A stretch of DNA of 64,000 bases from Datisca glomerata (GCA_003255025.1 QANY01013389.1:205106-269105); one strand, 5' to 3'; shown: positions 10,275-22,150, numbered from the stretch's first letter. The notes: generated from the sequence alone by a model not told the origin. Numbers and translations: made by a program.

Positions 10275-11040
10275 AAGAAAAGCTTTGCCCCTGAACGGAA
10301 CCAAGCGATCAAAGAGGAGGTTGAGAAGCTCTTAGCAGCAGATATCATTAGAGAACTGAACTACCCTGAATGGCTCGCTAACATAGTAACGGTACGAAAG
10401 AAGAATAGAAATTGGAGAATCTTCGTCGACTTCACTGACCTAAACAAAGCATGCCCCAAAAAATGAATACCCGCTGCCAATGATAGGTCAGATGGTGGAT
10501 ACCACTTCTGGGCATGAACTGTTTAGCTTCATGGACGATTACTCAGACTACAATCAGGTGAAAATGTTCCAACCCAATTAGGAAAAGACTGACTTCATTA
10601 CTGAGTATAACGTCTATTGCTACAAAATCATGCCCTTTGGTCTAAAGAATGCTGGTGCAACTTATCAAAGGCTGGTGAACAAAGTTTTCCACGAGAAAAT
10701 TGGAAGGAATATGGAAGTCTACGTTGATGACATGCTGGTCAAAAGTAAGAAGCGGGAACTCCACATCTAGGACCTTGAAGAAGCCTTCTCTGTTCTAAGG
10801 TAAAATTCCATGAAGCTAAACCCAGAGAAATGCACTTTTAGAGTGCCAGCAGGAAAGTTCCTTGGACATGTAATTACACAACGGGGAGTCGAAGTAAATC
10901 CGGACCAAGTAAAGGCGATTATAGAAATGAAATCCCCACGGAACCTCAAAGAAATCCAAGGGTTGACGGAAAGATTAACCGCCCTAAATAGGTTCATCTC
11001 TAAGTTAACGGACATATGCAAACCTTTTTTCAGAGATTGT
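10275..11040 (+). pseudogene. pol: Tat-A reverse transcriptase domain
   Basis: This domain copies element RNA into DNA. Visible blocks are FAPERNQAIKEEVEKLL, YPEWLANIVTVRKKNRNWRI, DFTDLNKACPK, YNQVKMFQPN, YKIMPFGLKNAGATYQRLVN and the catalytic YVDDMLVKS (10720-10731). The thumb block KLNPEKCTFRVPAGKFLGHV follows. The order and wording are those of Ty3/gypsy RT, Tat clade. A one-base shift near 10460, stops near 10580, 10770 and 10803, and a later frameshift make it inactive. The catalytic double Asp is still present. Confidence 0.9.
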
Positions 11041-11049
11041 GAAAAAACT

Positions 11050-11480
11050 CTGGGAGCAGTTGGAATGAGGAATCTGAAGAAGTCTTTACCAAAATTAAAG
11101 AGGAACTAACTACCCCCCATTTACTCTCCAAACCTATTTCCAGCGAGCAACTTCTATTGTACGTAGACGTCTCAATGGGGGCAGTCGGCGTAGTATGCAT
11201 CAAAGAAGAACAAAGGAAACAGAAACATGTATACTTTATAAGTAAAAGTCTTTTACAAACAGAAATGAGATATAAATGAATGGAGAAACTAGTACTGGCA
11301 GTTGTAACTGCAGCACGGAAGTGAGGCCATACTTCCAAGCCCACAGCATCAAAGTATTGACCGAATCTCCAGTCAAAAGCCTTCTATACTCAACGGAGGC
11401 AAGCCGGAGAATAGCAAAATGGTCAATTGAGCTGAACCAATATGACATCAGTTACAAGTCTCGAGCTTCATAAAAGGATA
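11050..11480 (+). pseudogene. pol: Tat-A Ty3-type RNase H domain
   Basis: The frame gives LLLYVDVSMGAVGVVCIKEE, KHVYFISKSLLQTEMRYK, then a stop, MEKLVLAVVTAARKLRPYFQ and IKVLTESPVKSLLYSTEASR. This is the original gypsy RNase H/tether region following RT. Tat-A keeps an Asp at the first active-site position (YVDVS). In the Tat-B copy that residue is Ala (YVAVS), which fits the view that this domain has been relieved of catalysis by the second RNase H downstream. Confidence 0.8.
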
Positions 11481-11544
11481 AGTATTAGTGGATTTTGTAT
11501 ATGACTTCACGGGAGGGGAAGTTGCACAGGAAGCCCACCAAACG

Positions 11545-11950
11545 GGAGAAAATGGAGCATGGACGCTCTTTGTAGATGGTGCTTCAAACAATAGAGGAGC
11601 ATGAGCAAGGGTGGTGGCACAAACTTCATTTGGGGAAATATTGGAGCACTTCATCTTCTTCGAATTTAATGTATCAAATAATGAAGCGAAATATGAAGCA
11701 CTGATCGCGGGAGTATCCATGTTACGAGAATATGAGGTAACTAAGGTTAAAATTTTCTGTGATTCCATGTTAATGGTAAAGCAAGTCACGAGAGAATACA
11801 TAGCAAAAGATGAACGGATGATGAAATACTTACAACGGGCAAAGGATCTCCTTAGTACATTAAAAGATTACAAAATGTAACAAATTTTGAGAACTAAGAA
11901 CAGGCATGTTGATGCCCTCGAAAACTTAGGATCTTTGTTACACCTCCCTT
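11545..11950 (+). pseudogene. pol: Tat-A second (archaeal-type) RNase H
   Basis: The frame reads AWTLFVDGASNNRGA, a stop, VVAQTSFGEILEHFIFFEFN, NNEAKYEALIAGVSMLREYE and VKIFCDSMLMVKQVTREY. The Asp of VDGAS, the Glu of NNEAKYEAL and the Asp of FCDSMLMVKQV are the expected acidic residues of an archaeal-type RNase H. Plant Tat elements gained this domain in addition to the original one; it probably removes RNA from the RNA-DNA hybrid during reverse transcription. An 89-codon stretch is still open here. It lies directly before integrase, as in other Tat elements. Confidence 0.85.
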
Positions 11951-12109
11951 ACAAAACGAACGTCCGCGTAAAAGTTTTGAAAGAACCAAGCATCTCACTC
12001 CCATTGACTAACTTGGCTGATGTAGAAATTGAACGGTAACCCAGTTGGCAGGACATCATAGTCTGCTTGCTTGTAGAAAGAACGTTTCCCGAAGATAAAC
12101 TACTTACCA

Positions 12110-13238
12110 AAAAGATGCAACAATGAAGTACCAAGTACACGATGATTAACGATGTATTATATAAGAAAATATTTGCAGGATCGTACCTGAAGTGCCTACG
12201 AGAAAAAGAAGCCCAGTATGTGCTAATGGAAATTCATGAGGGCATATGTGGAAACCACACTAGGGGCAGATCACTAGCGCATAAAGTCATGAATGAAAGA
12301 TAATACTCACGTCAAATGTTCAAAGACACCAAACAATATGCACAAAGGTGTGTTTCGCGCCCGTAGAAAAAATGACCCTAGGGGAACTTAAAACCGTGGC
12401 TAGTCCTTGGTCGTTCATGAAATGGGCCTTAGACATTATTAGACCACTCCCCATGGCACCTGCCCAAAAAATATTTTTTGTTGGTTGCAACAGACTATTT
12501 CACTAAGTGAATCGAGGCTGAAGCCTTTGCCAGAATTCGTGAAGAAGAAGTAAAAGGGTTTCTTTGGAAGAACTTGGTGTGCAGGTATGGGATCCCCCAG
12601 ATCTTGGCATCAAAAAACGGACATCAATTCACCAGAAACTTGGTAAGGACATTTGGTAAGGATTTTAAAATCATGAATCGTTTCTCCACACATTACTACC
12701 CACACGTGAATGAGCAAGCATAAAGATCAAATTGAGTCATACTTGATAACCTGAAGAAACAACTGGAATCAGCAAAAGAAAAATGCGTAGAAAAAGTACT
12801 CGCATTCTTATGGGCGTACAGAATGACTCTAGAGAAACTATGGGAGAAACCCCATTTGCATTAGCATACAGAGTAGAAGCGGTCATTCCCGTAGAAATTA
12901 GAAGCACTACCATCAGATCCAAACTAAATGAACAACAAAATGGAGTGCTCCTAAAAATGGTCTTGATGAACTAGAGGGAAGAAGAGAAGCAACTCTGATC
13001 AAAATGCCCAGTTACAATCATAAATGAGATCTTATTTCCAGAAGAAAGTAAGGAAACAGGAATTTCAAACAGGAGAACTGGTCCTCAGATAAATCTTCCA
13101 AATGGAAGGGAAGCTCGGACCAACATCGGAAGGATCATACCTCATCCGTAAAATAGGAGGAAACAGTTATTACCACTTGTAAATAGGAGAAGGGATAAAA
13201 TTGCAGAAACCATTGAACACAATTCATCTAAAAAAATA
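12110..13238 (+). pseudogene. pol: Tat-A integrase
   Basis: Integrase joins the cDNA to the chromosome. The zinc-binding N-terminus reads MEIHEGICGNHTRGRSLAHK followed by TKQYAQRC. The core begins at SPWSFMKWALDIIRPLPMAP and, in another frame, TDYFTKWIEAEAFARIREEE and YGIPQILASKNGHQFTRNL. The family-typical GETPFALAYRVEAVIPVEI follows near 12843, and the protein ends with NTIHLKK before a stop near 13240. The second catalytic Asp (normally SDNG) reads SKNG. Frameshifts near 12480 and stops near 12720 also disable it. Confidence 0.85.
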
Positions 13239-13346
13239 GTTTGTGTAAAGAATGTAAAAGATCCATTATAATGAGACATTTTCCTGGTGATTTTTTCCGC
13301 AAGGCTTCCCACGTAAAAATAGTGGCGTCAAATTTCTCTCCTCAAC

Positions 13347-13679
13347 ACTACTCTCAAACGGAACTAAGGGCATTAAAAAGTCCTTGGAAGGGGCAGTTCA
13401 TAAGTCTTACTCCTAGAAGGAACTACATGCATTAAAAGTCCTTGGGAGGGGTAGTTCATAAGTCCTACTCCCAAAAGGAGCTAAAGGCATTAAAAAGTCT
13501 TTGGTAAAGGCAGTTCATAAGTCCTACTCCCAAAAGGAAATAAGGGAATTAGAAAGTCCTTGGGAGGGGCAATTCATAAATTCTACTCCTAGAAGGAACT
13601 AAGGGCATTAAAAAGTCTTTAGGAGGGGTAGTTCATAAGTCCTACCCTTAGAAGAAACTAAAGACATTAAAAGGAGGGA
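13347..13679 (+). repeat. ~60 bp minisatellite after Tat-A integrase
   Basis: About 5.5 copies of a 60-61 base unit occur, each holding GGAACTAAGGGCATTAAAA, a CCTTGGGAGGGG core and GTTCATAAGTCCTACTC. The same unit, diverged, forms the array at 25262-25690 in the LARD. Minisatellites in the post-pol region are common in Tat elements. Confidence 0.9.
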
Positions 13680-14038
13680 TCATGAAAGCAGACAACTCAC
13701 CGCTTGCAATTAAAGGAAGTTCCAACCTCAATAGATGAAAAGAAGAAAACGTACAAAACATGTGAATGCACTCTTGCCTAAATATTTCTTGGAATAACTT
13801 CTGTTTATTTAAGTAGCTCATAACTTTACTTGAATGAAAACATTAAAAGGAAAGATACATTTTTATTACTTGTGGATTTACTAAAGGAAAAATTGAATGA
13901 TAAACTTTTACTAAATGTCAAAGAATGGAAGGAGATGATAAAAGTATACTGAGGAAAAGATTCATTTCATTAAAAAAGTGAGAAAATTATAAAGAAATTC
14001 CAAAATAAAAATAGGACAAAGAAAAAAGTAAAATGATG
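13680..14038. other. Tat-A noncoding region between minisatellite and antisense ORF
   Basis: AT-rich, with no coding frame or repeat recognised. It presumably contains the 3' end of any antisense transcript. Confidence 0.4.
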
Positions 14039-16362
14039 CTAATTCTCCACGGGAGTAGCGTCAGTCATTGCTTCAGTGATGGAAGCAGGAAGTTCAGCCT
14101 CGGGATCAACAGGCTCGTCGGGAAGGGGGGCGCTCCGACCTATCGAAGAAAGATCTCATTAAACCTATTTAGCCGAGCTAAGGTGTGGAACCCTAGTTTT
14201 TGAGTCTTTTTTTATAATAATAATAATAATAATAATAAGCTAAAGAATTGAGAATTCCTCCATTGAATTGAATGGGGTGGGAAAGACATGTTCGGAAATG
14301 GCCGGATTAGCAGGAGGAAGGGCGGCCCCACCTTGAAACAAAGGTGTACGTACATAAAGAAAGAGGTTGGTTATAGCCTTTACTTGCTTGATAGGGCTCC
14401 TTCCCATCTATCTTGACCGAGAAGAAGGGGCCATGACATATGGGGAGCCATATCAGTCTTGGCGTCTTGGTAACCCGCCGTGTACGCCATCTGTTCATAC
14501 TTATCAGACATGGCCTGGTACTCGGCCGCAAGACCAGCCTACCATTTAGTTGACTTAGCCAACGAGTCCTCGGCTTTAGCCAACCTCGCCTCAACAATAG
14601 ACAAGTTCTCCCCACTTATCTCAACGTACTTCTCCACCACCCACAAAGACCACTCGAGCTTTGACTACTTAGTTACGACCACTTCAAGTTTAGAAGTCAG
14701 ACAGGCAAATACCCGTCGAAGCTCGGCCTCCACCTTCTTGAGATCATCCCGTTCAGAGGCGACAACACCATAAGCTTTGGTGGTCTCCATCACCTTTTTC
14801 CTACAACCGACTACCTCATCCTCGACAGCATGAATATCTATAGCCCATTGTGATAAGTCACAGCCTATTCAAAAAGAGTTAGCCAAAATTGGGAAAAGAT
14901 TTACCAGGGAAAAATAAGGAAGGACAATATAAAAAATACATGCATCAGAGCATGACCTTATCATGAATAGACAGCTAGCGGAGTATAGGAGCATCCACCT
15001 CAAATACGATCTCATTCGCGACCATGATGAAGAATGGGAATCCTTAAAAAAACTAGCATTAGTAGGAACTGGCGGAGTCGTGGGGTATCGCCGCCACCGC
15101 CAGACACCTGTCTCTTTAGATAGACGTGGAGAACCAGAGGGAGGGGAGACCAGCTTCTTCGTAGGAGAGATGGGGGACACGACAGTCTCTCCCGCAGCAG
15201 GGGAACCTCATCAGCAATAGGGAGATCAGTAACGGGGGCAGGAAGATCGGGGATGAGAGAGCAACGTCCCCTGAAACAACAACTGAAGAGCTGACATTCC
15301 CTGTTTTCTAGTGCTTACCCTCGCCAGGTACCTCCCCATAAATTGCTCCTCAAACACTTAGATATCTCAATCTCATTGTACAGAAAGTGAATAATCACGT
15401 TCTGTTCCTCTGCTTCTTTTCGAGAAGCTTCCCGTTGTGCCTCACGCGCTCTTTCTTCCTGGTCCCCTCCCCTTCTCGTTCTAATTCTGAAGTGTTAGAA
15501 GAGCTTGACCAGACAATTTAATGGAAGACGGGAATGAGGATCGCAACATGAATAGCCCAAGGAACTTTTGTCACAGAAGATGATGGGGCAACAGATTCAG
15601 TAACGGGAATGGGCGCGACCGTGACTTTGATCTCTCTCTTTAGGTCGAGAAAATCCCTCTAATCCCGCTCCAAACACTATAGGTAGCACTGAATCACGCG
15701 ACAAATTCTTTTGGGGTGAAAGTTTTCTTGTTCAGATTCTTATATACACAAAACAAAAAACAGGTTAGAACTTAGGAAAGACAAACTCAAACAAATGAAA
15801 GATAAAAGGAAAGGAGGGTTTCGACCACTTACTGAACTCTTCCCAGATTTGGGGAATGACCCAGCGACCGTGACCACTACAGTTTTCACTTACGAGGAGT
15901 GTACCCTCCTCCCAACCTTTATCCATGCTGGGAAGGACAGTAACTAGTCCTCCCCAATTCTTACTCACGCGAGGAGCCAAGTAATAGGACAGTCCACACC
16001 TTTTCACTATGTACATGGCGCAGATTTCATCTACCCCTATATTTAAATTATACTTCTTATTGATGGCTTCAATCCCTAGAAGAACCCTATAAGTACTAGG
16101 GGTATATTGGGAAGGGGAGAGGTTGAAAGTGCTAAAGAATTCCTGGAAAAGAGGAGAGAAGGGAAGCTTAAAACCTAATGCTATATACATTGGGGCTAAG
16201 AAAATTTAGTAGGGAGGATTACAGGGGAAATATTTAGGGGTTCCTTCCCCAAAATCACAGTTTACATCTGGGGGAAGGCATACATATGAAGGGCAAGAAA
16301 GAGGTTAATTCATTTTTATTCCTAACTAAAGGAACGGTCACCTTAAATAGGTGTTCCTCCAT
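14039..16362 (-). pseudogene. Tat-A antisense ORF ('putative gypsy-type' N-domain plus coiled coil)
   Basis: The ORF runs opposite to gag-pol. The likely start is the ATG at 16362 (MEEHLFKVTVPLVRN). After a frameshift a 141-codon segment (15765-16190) reads YIALGFKLPFSPLFQEFFST, LSPSQYTPSTYRVLLGIEAI and KGWEEGTLLVSE. This is the domain annotated in plants as a putative gypsy-type transposon protein, of unknown function. A Ser/Pro-rich middle (about 15180-15720) is interrupted by a possible intron near 15740. The C-terminal part (14300-14840) is a Glu/Lys/Ala-rich coiled coil (RLAKAEDSLAKSTKW), ending PASITEAMTDATPVEN at 14039. A homologue occupies the same place in Tat-B at 35119-37116. Stops and shifts make this copy defective. 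Confidence 0.75.
14213..14239. repeat. (ATA)n microsatellite
   Basis: About nine perfect ATA/AAT units, inside the antisense ORF region. The reading frame of the ORF is disturbed around it. Confidence 0.9.
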
Positions 16363-17037
16363 TAATACAGGAAGAAGGAATGCAAAACAGAAAAAAATGA
16401 GAAGAGAAGAGGTAGCGAAGACGAAGAGGGGAAGAAGAAAACACTTACAGAAGACATGAATGAGCGTGAGAAAAAAGAAATGGGGGAAACCTGGGTAATA
16501 TAGGCTACGGAAGCCTAAAACAAGTTAAAAATATTTAATGGATAGGGAGATGAAAAGACACCAATTCTAAAAAGGGAAAAAGGCAAACGACAGACGCATA
16601 GGGAAGAGACTACAAAATAATTAGTGCCAGTCTACCTAAAACGGGCGAGCCAATGACAACACGACAGCTGGATAAGAGAAAACCTAATGGGCCAGAAACA
16701 CACATGACGTAAAAAATATAAAATGAAGCAACACGCATGGGGAATGAAAAAATGAAGCCTGTGCGCACTCATGTCACAATGGGATAAAACGATATTAAGA
16801 ACAATGAAATTTCCAATGAGCATGTCAGCAACCCCAGAAATGAGGAAATGATGGTTCGTCATCTTATTATTTAAATACATATGACTTTTTTAGCCCAAAA
16901 CTTAATGTTTTGCATAATAAAAGAGGATCTTCAATTGATGAAAGTAGATCAAGAATAGTCTGTCTCCCAAAATGAGACGCGTGCTGAGAGCATTCATTGC
17001 ATATCGACGAGCATCACCTAAGAGAAATGGTGGCAAA
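16363..17037. other. Tat-A region between antisense ORF and 3' LTR, with PPT
   Basis: AT/GA-rich DNA that would hold the promoter of the antisense ORF. It ends in AAATGGTGGCAA just before the LTR. This corresponds to AATGGGGGCCAA before the right LTR of the LARD (26809-26820), so it is the polypurine tract in decayed form. Confidence 0.55.
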
Positions 17038-17596
17038 TGAACAGATAAAAAATATTCTCTGCCACGTCGGTAAAGGGACCTACCTAGGACTCGCGGAAAG
17101 TGTCCAAAAAGCATAAATGGGTGGCGGACAGAAGTCGTGAGATATTCACAAACGAGAGATATTTGCTTCAAAGATAGGAATCGACATTTCGAGAATGGGG
17201 GATCATCACCTCAAGGACGGGACAAAACATTAAAACGGGAAAAGGGGTTCGAACCAACAATCAAGTGGCCGTGATTGATTAGGCAAGCTGAGTGACCTGG
17301 ACAAGACATGTTGGTAGGCCACCAAGTGGTTTTGATTGATAGGCTCAGAACCATAGAAAATCGTCAAGTGGCAGTGATTGATGGACGGCTGAGTGAAACA
17401 GATATGGAATAAGAAAGAGAAAAGAACCCATACCAAGTAGAAAGGATTCCCACGAATGGGTGTAATCTCTAGGCTTAATAAGTGTCTCATATGATATTTG
17501 TTATTTTAATCAAATCCATATAATAAGGGAAGTCTTTATAAGGTCAATGTATTCAGTAAAAGAGAGTATTCAAGGCAATCCAAACATATAGGACAC
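17038..17596 (+). repeat. Tat-A 3' LTR, truncated
   Basis: It aligns with 4525-5106 from TGAACAGATAAA to TATAGGACACA. The last ~120 bases present in the left LTR (5107-5227) are missing, and minisatellite DNA follows. The TATAAAAA box of the left copy is mutated here. Confidence 0.85.
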
Positions 17597-17639
17597 ATTA
17601 TGCACTCGAGAATGACGTTCATCTTCAACTCAAGGGGAC

Positions 17640-17930
17640 CTCATCCTTGTTGGTTTTCCCAAGTCAAGATGCAATGCTTGTCCATTGGTTCTATGGCCTC
17701 GTCCTTAATTAGTGGGTTCACTTTGGACAAGACAGTGCTCCTCGTCCTCATCCTTGGTGGTTTCATCTTGGATAAGGTAGTGCTCACCACTTGGTGCTCC
17801 TCGATCTCGTCCTTGGTGGTTTTGCCTTGGATAAGGCAGTGCTCGTCCTTTGGTGCTCCTCAACCTCGTTCTAGGTAGGTTCGCCTTGGATAAGGTATGC
17901 TCGTTCCTTGGTGCTCCTCGACCTCATCTT
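17640..17930. repeat. ~59 bp minisatellite
   Basis: About four to five units with CTTGGATAAGGCAGTGCTC and TGGTGCTCCTCGACCTCGTC. It begins where the Tat-A right LTR is broken off. No protein is encoded. Confidence 0.85.
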
Positions 17931-19209
17931 TGACATTTTTCTCTATGACCAAGTTTGTCACTTCAATTCTCAACTCATAATGGATAAGTTTATCTCAGAT
18001 GAGCATCTAAAAACCTTACTAATTTTGGATATAACATAATACATTAGTATTATGATATTATTCTTGTGGTTTGCTCGCGTCCCCGATACTACGATCATAC
18101 TTTTTCATATATAATGTTTACTTTAAATTTTACGGACTACATATTATTGTTGTCAGATTAGGCTTCTGAATAAAATTAATGAAAATGTGACCGAATGAGA
18201 TTTAAAAGGAAATCGAAAATTAGTATACAAATTGAAAATTTCGCTCCAAAAGAACTCTTATTACAAACTACAAAGTCTAAGTAATTGTTGAATAAACGTA
18301 GAATTATATGCTAATTGGGAAGAAAGTAATGAACCTAAAAGGAGATTTGACTAGGTAGAAAGACTTTGGTACCACTCCCCAATATAATTGATGTCCAAAT
18401 GAATTGATGTCCAGAATAATCCAATCATTTTTGGATATTATAATATTGGTATTGTAAGTCAAAGGACATGCTTAAAAGAATTGCAAGTTGCCCCATAAAT
18501 TATATTCCAACATTTGTTCCTGGCAACATATTTATTAATAAAACAAAGAGTGTAGAAATTTCGAAAAATTGGCCAAAGAAAACACTATTCAGTTGTACAA
18601 AAAGTCAACTTCGTTTACGGAGACAATAATACATAAATTGTTGCGAGTTTATAAAAAGATGCTATCTATATGATGTCTTTAACAGTACATTTCTTCTCAT
18701 CCGATTACATGAGTTACTACTTATTGTTAACGTCAGCCAAATATGTTAGATTAATGTATGATAAATAACGGATAATGACTACACAATAACGGATAATGAT
18801 CATGGTCGGTACTGATTGATTTACGTCGGCAGTGAGGAGCTTCTCATCACCTAGACGAGTCAAATTTTTTTCATGACAAATATACTAATTACTTCTGTGA
18901 TGAAAATTGGAATGATATTAACTCATATTTATTCATTATCTATGTTACACCATATGTTCTATGTTGAATATACAAGTTTTTTAATTCTCCAATTTTTTTA
19001 TTCAGGATTACGAAAGTTATTTGTTTTTATCTCAATCCCCTAGAAAATTGTTTAGCTACTTCTCAGTTTGTTTTAGGATTCTTCATATTCGTACCTAAGT
19101 CAGGACTTGTGCAGCTGCCGGAATTAAAGAAAAGGATTGAACGTGATTTTAAACCTATTTTTTTTCTTAACTTCTCTTTAACTCAGACAAGAATTGCATG
19201 AAGTCAAAA
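17931..19209. other. AT-rich intergenic DNA
   Basis: No gene, RNA or structured repeat recognised. Confidence 0.5.
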
Positions 19210-19605
19210 TCAATTTGATTCTACCAACAGTATTGTTCTTTTTTCATTAAAGAGATTGTAAACTTGAGCCAAAGTTTTTTTATTTTTTATGGTAACGTAT
19301 AAAAAAATTGAGTATAGGATTTGTTTATGGGATTTAAAGCATGGTGTTGGACTCGAAAAATAATGATATTTACTATAATTTGATCCACATAAAAGTGGCC
19401 GAAAGACATTTATTTTTCTTCCATTTGTCAAAAGACATTGATTTTTCTCAATGCATAACATAGGTCGAATAAAACTATAAATTTTCTTGGGTACAACAAC
19501 ACCAAGTGTAGTACTTCCTCCTTGAGGAAAGGCCATTCTTTCAACACTTAACCAGTTGTCACCTTTATAGCACACCATTAATAAATCATAAACTCTCCCT
19601 CTCAC
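19210..19605 (-). CDS. Unidentified 131-codon ORF, possible host exon
   Basis: The protein contains RVYDLLMVCYKGDNWLSVER, STTLGVVVPKKIYSFIRPML and KYHYFSSPTPCFKSHKQILY. The frame stays open upstream of the listed Met (SKETIIIVRGRVYD...) to a plausible splice acceptor (ATATATGTTAG) near 19655, so this may be an exon rather than a whole gene. Amino-acid composition is protein-like (Cys, Trp, Phe, Tyr spread evenly). It is by far the longest uninterrupted frame in the 4 kb between the two retrotransposons. I do not recognise the family. No partner exon was found nearby, so it may be a displaced gene fragment. Confidence 0.4.
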   Translation of the reverse strand: MRGRVYDLLMVCYKGDNWLSVERMAFPQGGSTTLGVVVPKKIYSFIRPMLCIEKNQCLLTNGRKINVFRPLLCGSNYSKYHYFSSPTPCFKSHKQILYSIFLYVTIKNKKTLAQVYNLFNEKRTILLVESN

Positions 19606-19659
19606 TATTATGATAGTTTCTTTCGAGAAGTTAATTCCGTGATGAATTTGGTGCCTAAC

Positions 19660-21592
19660 ATATATAAAATATGATTTGATTAAAGAAAATTTAAGAAAAA
19701 TACTATTGAATTTTGATTAGGTTAAATATGTAGGTATTTTGTTAAAAAAAGAGAGAAACATGTAGGTATTTATGCAGTAACACGTATGTTAAACCAAAAA
19801 AAAGGAAAGTACAGAAAAAGAAAAGCAATAGAGAAGGTGTAATACAGAAAAAAAATTAGAAAAGGTGTGTAAAGTCTGGCCCTCCATAAACCCTCCCGGC
19901 AACCACCCACCAACCTTCCCAAATAAGCCCTTAGGAATTAACATTATTATATCAACAGTTACGAGTGGTACTTCAAAGAGTTTTCGGTTTTGACTGACTC
20001 TCTGTTTTGCATTTTCATTAATGGATTTATTTCATTTAGATCTACCGAACAGATCAGTTCCAATTAGATCTATACTGTTGAAAACCTAAAGAGGCAGAGG
20101 ATCTAGATCCCTTCTTTTCCACTTTTGTTTAGTAATATTTTTGTGTTGCTCGTGGTTAACAAATTGTTCGCTTCTCTTAATGTCAAACGTTCAAGTAATT
20201 AATGTGACATTTAATAATTTTTAGCTTTCCCATACGATGGCAGCAGACAGGTTCGTGCCTAAGAAGTTAATAAATGAAAAAGAAATAATGCTAAGTACAG
20301 TTTGTTACACACAAACGAAATATCACAACTCCGTCTCGCTTATCAGAATCCCTAAATAGATGACTACGATTTGATAGCTTTTAGTGTTTTCGCACTTAAA
20401 AATATAATTTTGGCAACCATGTAACCAAAGTTGGCTTTTTTTAGCCCAATTTGATCTATTGAAATCGTGTTTTGAACAAGTCCTATTATGTTATTGAAAA
20501 CGGCTTTCAACAGTTAAGAATCATGATGGTAATTGGCTTAATCTGAAACGTTAAGATCTGATCAAATGATTCAAATCAAACTTATCAAATGACTCAAATT
20601 AGACGTAAATACAATCCGTCTAGATCTGATCAGATGACCTAGACCTATTAACTATTCTCAATTGTTGGTTTTGACAATAGTAGAAAAACCAAATCCCTTT
20701 ACTATTGAACTCGCGGGACTATTATGTATAACTCTATCTAAATTTATGACGGTAGATAAGTTAGGGTCAAAGATTCATATGAGTTTAACTAAAAACAACA
20801 GTTACCTGGTTCTGCAAATGTACCTTTTATATTAATCAGTAATTCTATTGAACAACCGAGTGATGGAAAATCTATGGAATCTATGGATTTCTCGTCAATA
20901 AAGATTTGTTTAGTTATTTTCTGCTGGTCTAAGTAAATGGACTTACACCTTGAATGTAAGTCTCAATTGTTTGAGAATATGTATTACTGCCAATATCTGC
21001 AGTTGCCATAAATTTTTTTTTTTTTAACTAAACCAGATCATTATTACTAAAAATTAACCACAAATAAATGTTAAAATGACGTAAGCCTACCTGTTACGAT
21101 AACTCTTTTTGACTTAATCGAGCAAGCAAGAAATTTTTGGACACATGAAATAATTAACCAAACTAATTCTATCCTGAGTAAGACCATAAATAGCTATAGT
21201 ATCAATGACAGAATTATGCTTCCTGTTAATCAAAATAATTCAAAAATCTAAGACTTGATTAAGTTTAAAATTAACTTTATTCACTAGATTTAGAAGTCTC
21301 CAATCTAACAGGAGTTGCGATAATGTCTGTAATTATTTTACATGCACTTTTATGTTGTGAGCATGAATAATGTTTATATTATCACGTATTATTATATTGA
21401 GTGTGATTGATTATGTTTTACATGTACTAGTATACAATAACATGTTCCTGTATGAGTTGTATATATGTTTAGACATGATCCTGTATTGAATATTAAGAAC
21501 CATGAAGCTAAATTAAGTAATATTGTGTAATATAAAAAGACAACTTAAAACATATCCCTTAGTTAACAAGAACCAGACTATTCATGCACAGG
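19660..21592. other. AT-rich intergenic DNA
   Basis: Nothing coding seen. Around 20540-20640 short direct repeats of a TCTGATCAAATGA-like word occur. A poly(T) run is at 21007-21025. The last bases, GATAG (21593-21597), are the left target duplication of the LARD. Confidence 0.5.
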
Positions 21593-21597
21593 GATAG

Positions 21598-22124
21598 TGT
21601 ACAGGTAAAATTTGACATGATGCGTTGCAAGATCTAGACCGAAGATTCTATCGAGGAGAAGATAGAGCGAGAACCGTATGATCAACTAGGCGGTTATGAA
21701 GAATAGAAAACTCAGATGAAAGTACACGAATTGCCGACTTGGCAATCCAAAGAGAAGCTAATTAAGACAATTGGATTGATTAGACGATCAAGATTTACTT
21801 GATTGTTATTGTTGATAAGCTAGATCTCAGAGAATATTCTGTTGATCTTATTTTCAAATATAATTAGATAAACTGTATCAGATTCTGTGTAACTGATTGA
21901 AGGCCTATAAATAAAGGCAAGATGTAACTCCAACACAACAACGCTCAACACCCATAATGAAATACTATCAAAGTCTCCTCGTGGTTTTTCTTTCCTTTAA
22001 GGGTTTTCCACCTAAATCATATTGTATTCTTTCATTCTCTCTCTTAATTATTCTCTATATTTTTATATTATGATATAGAGAATACACGATCAATTCTTAA
22101 AGATCGTGAATTTTCTTCTTTGCA
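21598..22124 (+). repeat. LARD left LTR
   Basis: 527 bases, TG...CA, aligned throughout with 26821-27359. CTATAAATA at 21905-21913 is a good TATA box. The right copy has a changed version (GGAATATAAATA). Confidence 0.9.
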
Positions 22125-22150
22125 TTTGGTGCTTTCATTGAAAGCTGAGA
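22125..22150 (+). promoter_or_regulatory. LARD primer-site/leader motif
   Basis: TTTGGTGCTTTCATTGAAAG immediately follows the LTR, the same motif as in Tat-A. It marks the minus-strand priming position; the tRNA is not assigned. Confidence 0.65.

Larger units (their letters stand above)
4525..17596 (+). mobile_element. Tat-clade Ty3/gypsy LTR retrotransposon ('Tat-A')
   Basis: Related terminal sequences at 4525-5227 and 17038-17596 bracket gag, protease, RT, a Ty3-type RNase H, a second archaeal-type RNase H, integrase, a minisatellite and a long ORF on the opposite strand. The second RNase H and the antisense ORF are hallmarks of the Tat clade. The left LTR starts TGCACAAG and the right TGAACAGA. 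No target duplication is visible: ACAGT stands before the left LTR, while the right LTR is cut short and followed by unrelated minisatellite. Many stops and frameshifts make it defective, and LTR divergence is obvious by eye, so it is an old insertion. Confidence 0.9.

Noticed and set aside
13347..13679. CRISPR-like regular repeats
   Set aside because: Head-to-tail minisatellite without unique spacers, in a plant retrotransposon.
19210..19605. F-box-associated domain identity for the 131-codon frame
   Set aside because: Considered because of general resemblance, but no motif could be named with confidence.
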